Of a DNA stretch of 16,124 nt, positions 14,135-16,124 are shown one piece after another. Source of the DNA: an uncultured Clostridiaceae bacterium (GTDB lineage: Bacteria; Bacillota; Clostridia; TANB77; CAG-508). The stretch spans positions 1 to 16,124 of the forward strand of contig CATXTS010000033.1 of assembly GCA_958402495.1 (NCBI GenBank), in the 5' to 3' direction. Position numbers and translations under genes: made by a program. The number at the start of each line of letters is the position of its first letter. Position 1 is the first letter of the stretch. The notes below the pieces were generated by a model. That model did not search any database and had not been told where the DNA came from. It saw nothing but the letters and a program-made list of their open reading frames with translations.

Positions 14135-16124
14135 CTATTTTAATTCGACGACGGTGACGCCCATTTCGCCTTCACCAAAGGTACCAAGTCGGTAACTTTT
14201 TACATGAGGGTGTTTCTTTAAAAATTGATGGATACCGTCTCTTAGTTTGCCTGTTCCTTTTCCGTGGACAATTCTTATGGTGCTTAACTTGGCTAGTGCA
14301 CAGTCATCTAAGTATTTATCAATAACAAAGGTAGCTTCTTCTATGTTTTGTCCAATGACGTTAATTTCTGGTAAGACAGTTTTTGATTTTAGGTTGGAAA
14401 GCCTTGGTTTACTATTATTTATATGATTAGTTTTATAAGCACTCGTATTTTGTTGTGTTTGCTTTTGATTTTTACTTTCTTTTTTAGTAATTTCTAAGAT
14501 ATCTTCTATTTGAATATTCACTTTGGCACTACCGATTTGTACTTGCAAATGATTTGGTTTACCAGAAAGAGAACAGATGATACCAAGTTGTTCAAAGTTA
14601 CGTAAGGTTACTTGCATACCGATAGTTAAGTCTTTTTTAGTAAAAACTGTATTTACGGTCTCTGTATGGTTTACTTGGTTAATAAGCATAGGATTGGATA
14701 CTACAGAAGGAGTAGTTGTTTGTGCTAAAGTAGATAAAGAGTGATTTAATTTATTTCGTAAAGCATTGGCTTGGTGTAATGCTTTTTTAGTGGATGAGAA
14801 TTCTTTTCTCATAAAAGAAAGTAGTTCTTCATCAGATAAATTGTCAATATCTAAATTGCTCATTACTTCCATTTGCCCATGTAAAGTATCTAATTGTTTG
14901 ATGATAGAGTTAGCTTCTTCTTTTGCATCTAATAAGATTTGTTGTGCTTGATGTTTGGCTTTTTCTATATTGTCTATTTGTGTTTGTTGTATTTTTTGAT
15001 TTTCCTGTTCTAAACTTTTTCGTAGTAAGGTAATTTGATTCGCATTTTTTTCAATGGCTTCTTTTTCTTGCTCGATGCTTTTTTTATCGTCATAAATATT
15101 TTTTAGCAAAGTTTCTATACTAATATCTTCTTGTTTTAATAAGCTTTCGGCCCTTTGTAAGATGGAAGCGGGTAGCCCTAATTTTTGACTAATGGCAAAA
15201 GCATTGCTTTTACCAGGAATACCGATAAGTAGTTTATAAGTGGGCTTTAATTGTTCTATATCAAATTCTGAACTGGCATTTTCGAAGCCTTCCGTTACAA
15301 GGGCATAGTTTTTAATTTCTTGATAGTGGGTAGTAGCTAAAGTTAAACATCCCACTTGGTGAAAATGTTCTAAAATACTAATAGCTAAATTAGCACCTTG
15401 TATAGGGTCTGTTCCAGAACCTAACTCATCTAAAAGGATAAGACTATTAGATGTAGCTTTTTCTAATATGTGTATGATATTTAACATATGAGCAGAAAAA
15501 GTACTTAAGGATTCTTGAATACTTTGTTCATCTCCTATATCGGCAAATACATTGTCAAATACATATAGGCTACTATGTTCATCTACTGGTATAAAAAGGC
15601 CACTACATGCCATGAGTATTAATAGACCGGTTGTTTTTAAAGCAACGGTTTTTCCACCAGTATTAGGACCTGTAATGATAAGCGAAGTATAGTTGTTTCC
15701 GATGGAAAGATTAATTGGCACGACTTGTTCTTTAGGAATAAAAGGATGTCTTGCTTTTAATAGATGAATTTCTTTTTTATCATTTAAACTAGGTGCTATG
15801 CCATCTAGATTTTTGGCTAACTGTGCTTTAGCAAAGATAAAATCTAAATAACCAATTAGGGAAAGATTGTGTTGTAATTCATTTGTATATGGAAATAACA
15901 AAGTGGAAAGTTCTTCTAAGAGTCTTTCAATTTCTTTTGCTTCTTCTACTTTCATGGCATTGATTTTATTATTAGTTTCAAAAACACTAATAGGCTCTAT
16001 ATAAACGGTAGAGCCACTGCTAGAAATATCATGGATAAATCCTTTCATAGAACCCCTATATTCTTCTTTAATAGGAATAACATAACGGTCGTTTTTGATA
16101 GTAATAATACGCTCCATAATCATT
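14135..16124 (-). CDS. mutS2: Endonuclease/ribosome-rescue ATPase MutS2 (5' partial)
   Basis: MutS2 is a MutS-family ABC ATPase without the mismatch-recognition domains. It is linked to suppression of recombination and, in Bacillus, to handling collided ribosomes. About 663 residues are visible; family members have close to 790, so the N-terminus lies beyond the right edge and the ATG at 16121-16123 is internal. The fragment begins in the core (ITIKNDRYVIPIKEEYRG, SSSGSTVYIEP). It shows Walker A GPNTGGKT (15647-15670), Walker B LILLDELGSGTDP, the ATTHYQEIKN motif, a long coiled coil (about 14880-15110), and a C-terminal Smr domain with HGKG (14255-14266) and the normal GVTVVELK end. The Smr LDLR motif is replaced by INVI (14354-14365), which may affect nuclease activity. 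It converges on the radA operon, and repeat C abuts its stop. Confidence 0.95.
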   Translation of the reverse strand, partial: MIMERIITIKNDRYVIPIKEEYRGSMKGFIHDISSSGSTVYIEPISVFETNNKINAMKVEEAKEIERLLEELSTLLFPYTNELQHNLSLIGYLDFIFAKAQLAKNLDGIAPSLNDKKEIHLLKARHPFIPKEQVVPINLSIGNNYTSLIITGPNTGGKTVALKTTGLLILMACSGLFIPVDEHSSLYVFDNVFADIGDEQSIQESLSTFSAHMLNIIHILEKATSNSLILLDELGSGTDPIQGANLAISILEHFHQVGCLTLATTHYQEIKNYALVTEGFENASSEFDIEQLKPTYKLLIGIPGKSNAFAISQKLGLPASILQRAESLLKQEDISIETLLKNIYDDKKSIEQEKEAIEKNANQITLLRKSLEQENQKIQQTQIDNIEKAKHQAQQILLDAKEEANSIIKQLDTLHGQMEVMSNLDIDNLSDEELLSFMRKEFSSTKKALHQANALRNKLNHSLSTLAQTTTPSVVSNPMLINQVNHTETVNTVFTKKDLTIGMQVTLRNFEQLGIICSLSGKPNHLQVQIGSAKVNIQIEDILEITKKESKNQKQTQQNTSAYKTNHINNSKPRLSNLKSKTVLPEINVIGQNIEEATFVIDKYLDDCALAKLSTIRIVHGKGTGKLRDGIHQFLKKHPHVKSYRLGTFGEGEMGVTVVELK

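Noticed and set aside
16121..16123. ATG as true start of mutS2
   Set aside because: The protein there is already inside the MutS2 core; roughly 130 N-terminal residues must lie beyond the right edge.

Overview
The window is AT-rich, tightly packed bacterial chromosome. It looks like a low-GC Firmicute of the Clostridia type: it has a SpoIIIE/FtsK translocase, the radA-disA pair and MutS2, AGGAGG-type ribosome binding sites, and GTG/TTG as well as ATG starts. TGA is used as a stop (radA) and all tryptophans I checked are TGG, so the standard bacterial code applies. I see no tRNA, rRNA, CRISPR array or phage genes.

Layout. (1) Positions 2-874 hold the 3' part of a plus-strand gene for a guanylate-kinase-like domain followed by a degenerate Nudix-like domain; a strong intrinsic terminator follows. 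(2) A promoter near 1034-1062 probably drives a four-gene operon to 9090: the FtsK/SpoIIIE translocase, an unrecognised coiled-coil protein, a beta-CASP metallo-beta-lactamase-fold nuclease and a cytosolic GH15 glucoamylase-like enzyme. (3) Positions 9055-10101 are a small mobile island: a REP-associated tyrosine transposase (RAYT) gene flanked by two copies, in opposite orientation, of a 48-bp palindromic repeat. The upstream copy is preceded by a degenerate partial copy that encodes the last residues of the GH15 protein. (4) Positions 10116-13969 are a second plus-strand operon: radA, disA (c-di-AMP synthase, 4-bp overlap), a membrane-anchored cyclophilin and a dCMP deaminase. (5) A convergent intergenic region carries a bidirectional terminator and a third copy of the repeat. 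(6) mutS2 lies on the minus strand and runs off the right edge.

The genes outside the island are mostly housekeeping: chromosome segregation, DNA-damage surveillance (RadA, DisA, MutS2), nucleotide supply (dCMP deaminase), RNA or DNA processing (beta-CASP) and glucan breakdown. The most interesting part is the RAYT/repeat system. Each 47-48 bp repeat is made of three copies of one 13-nt block (GTCCC-NN-TGGACA) in the order plus, minus, plus, so two alternative hairpins compete for the middle block. All three full repeats sit directly at or within 4 nt of a stop codon. Together, transposase and repeats look like a Firmicute REPtron-type domesticated element that colonises the 3' ends of genes.
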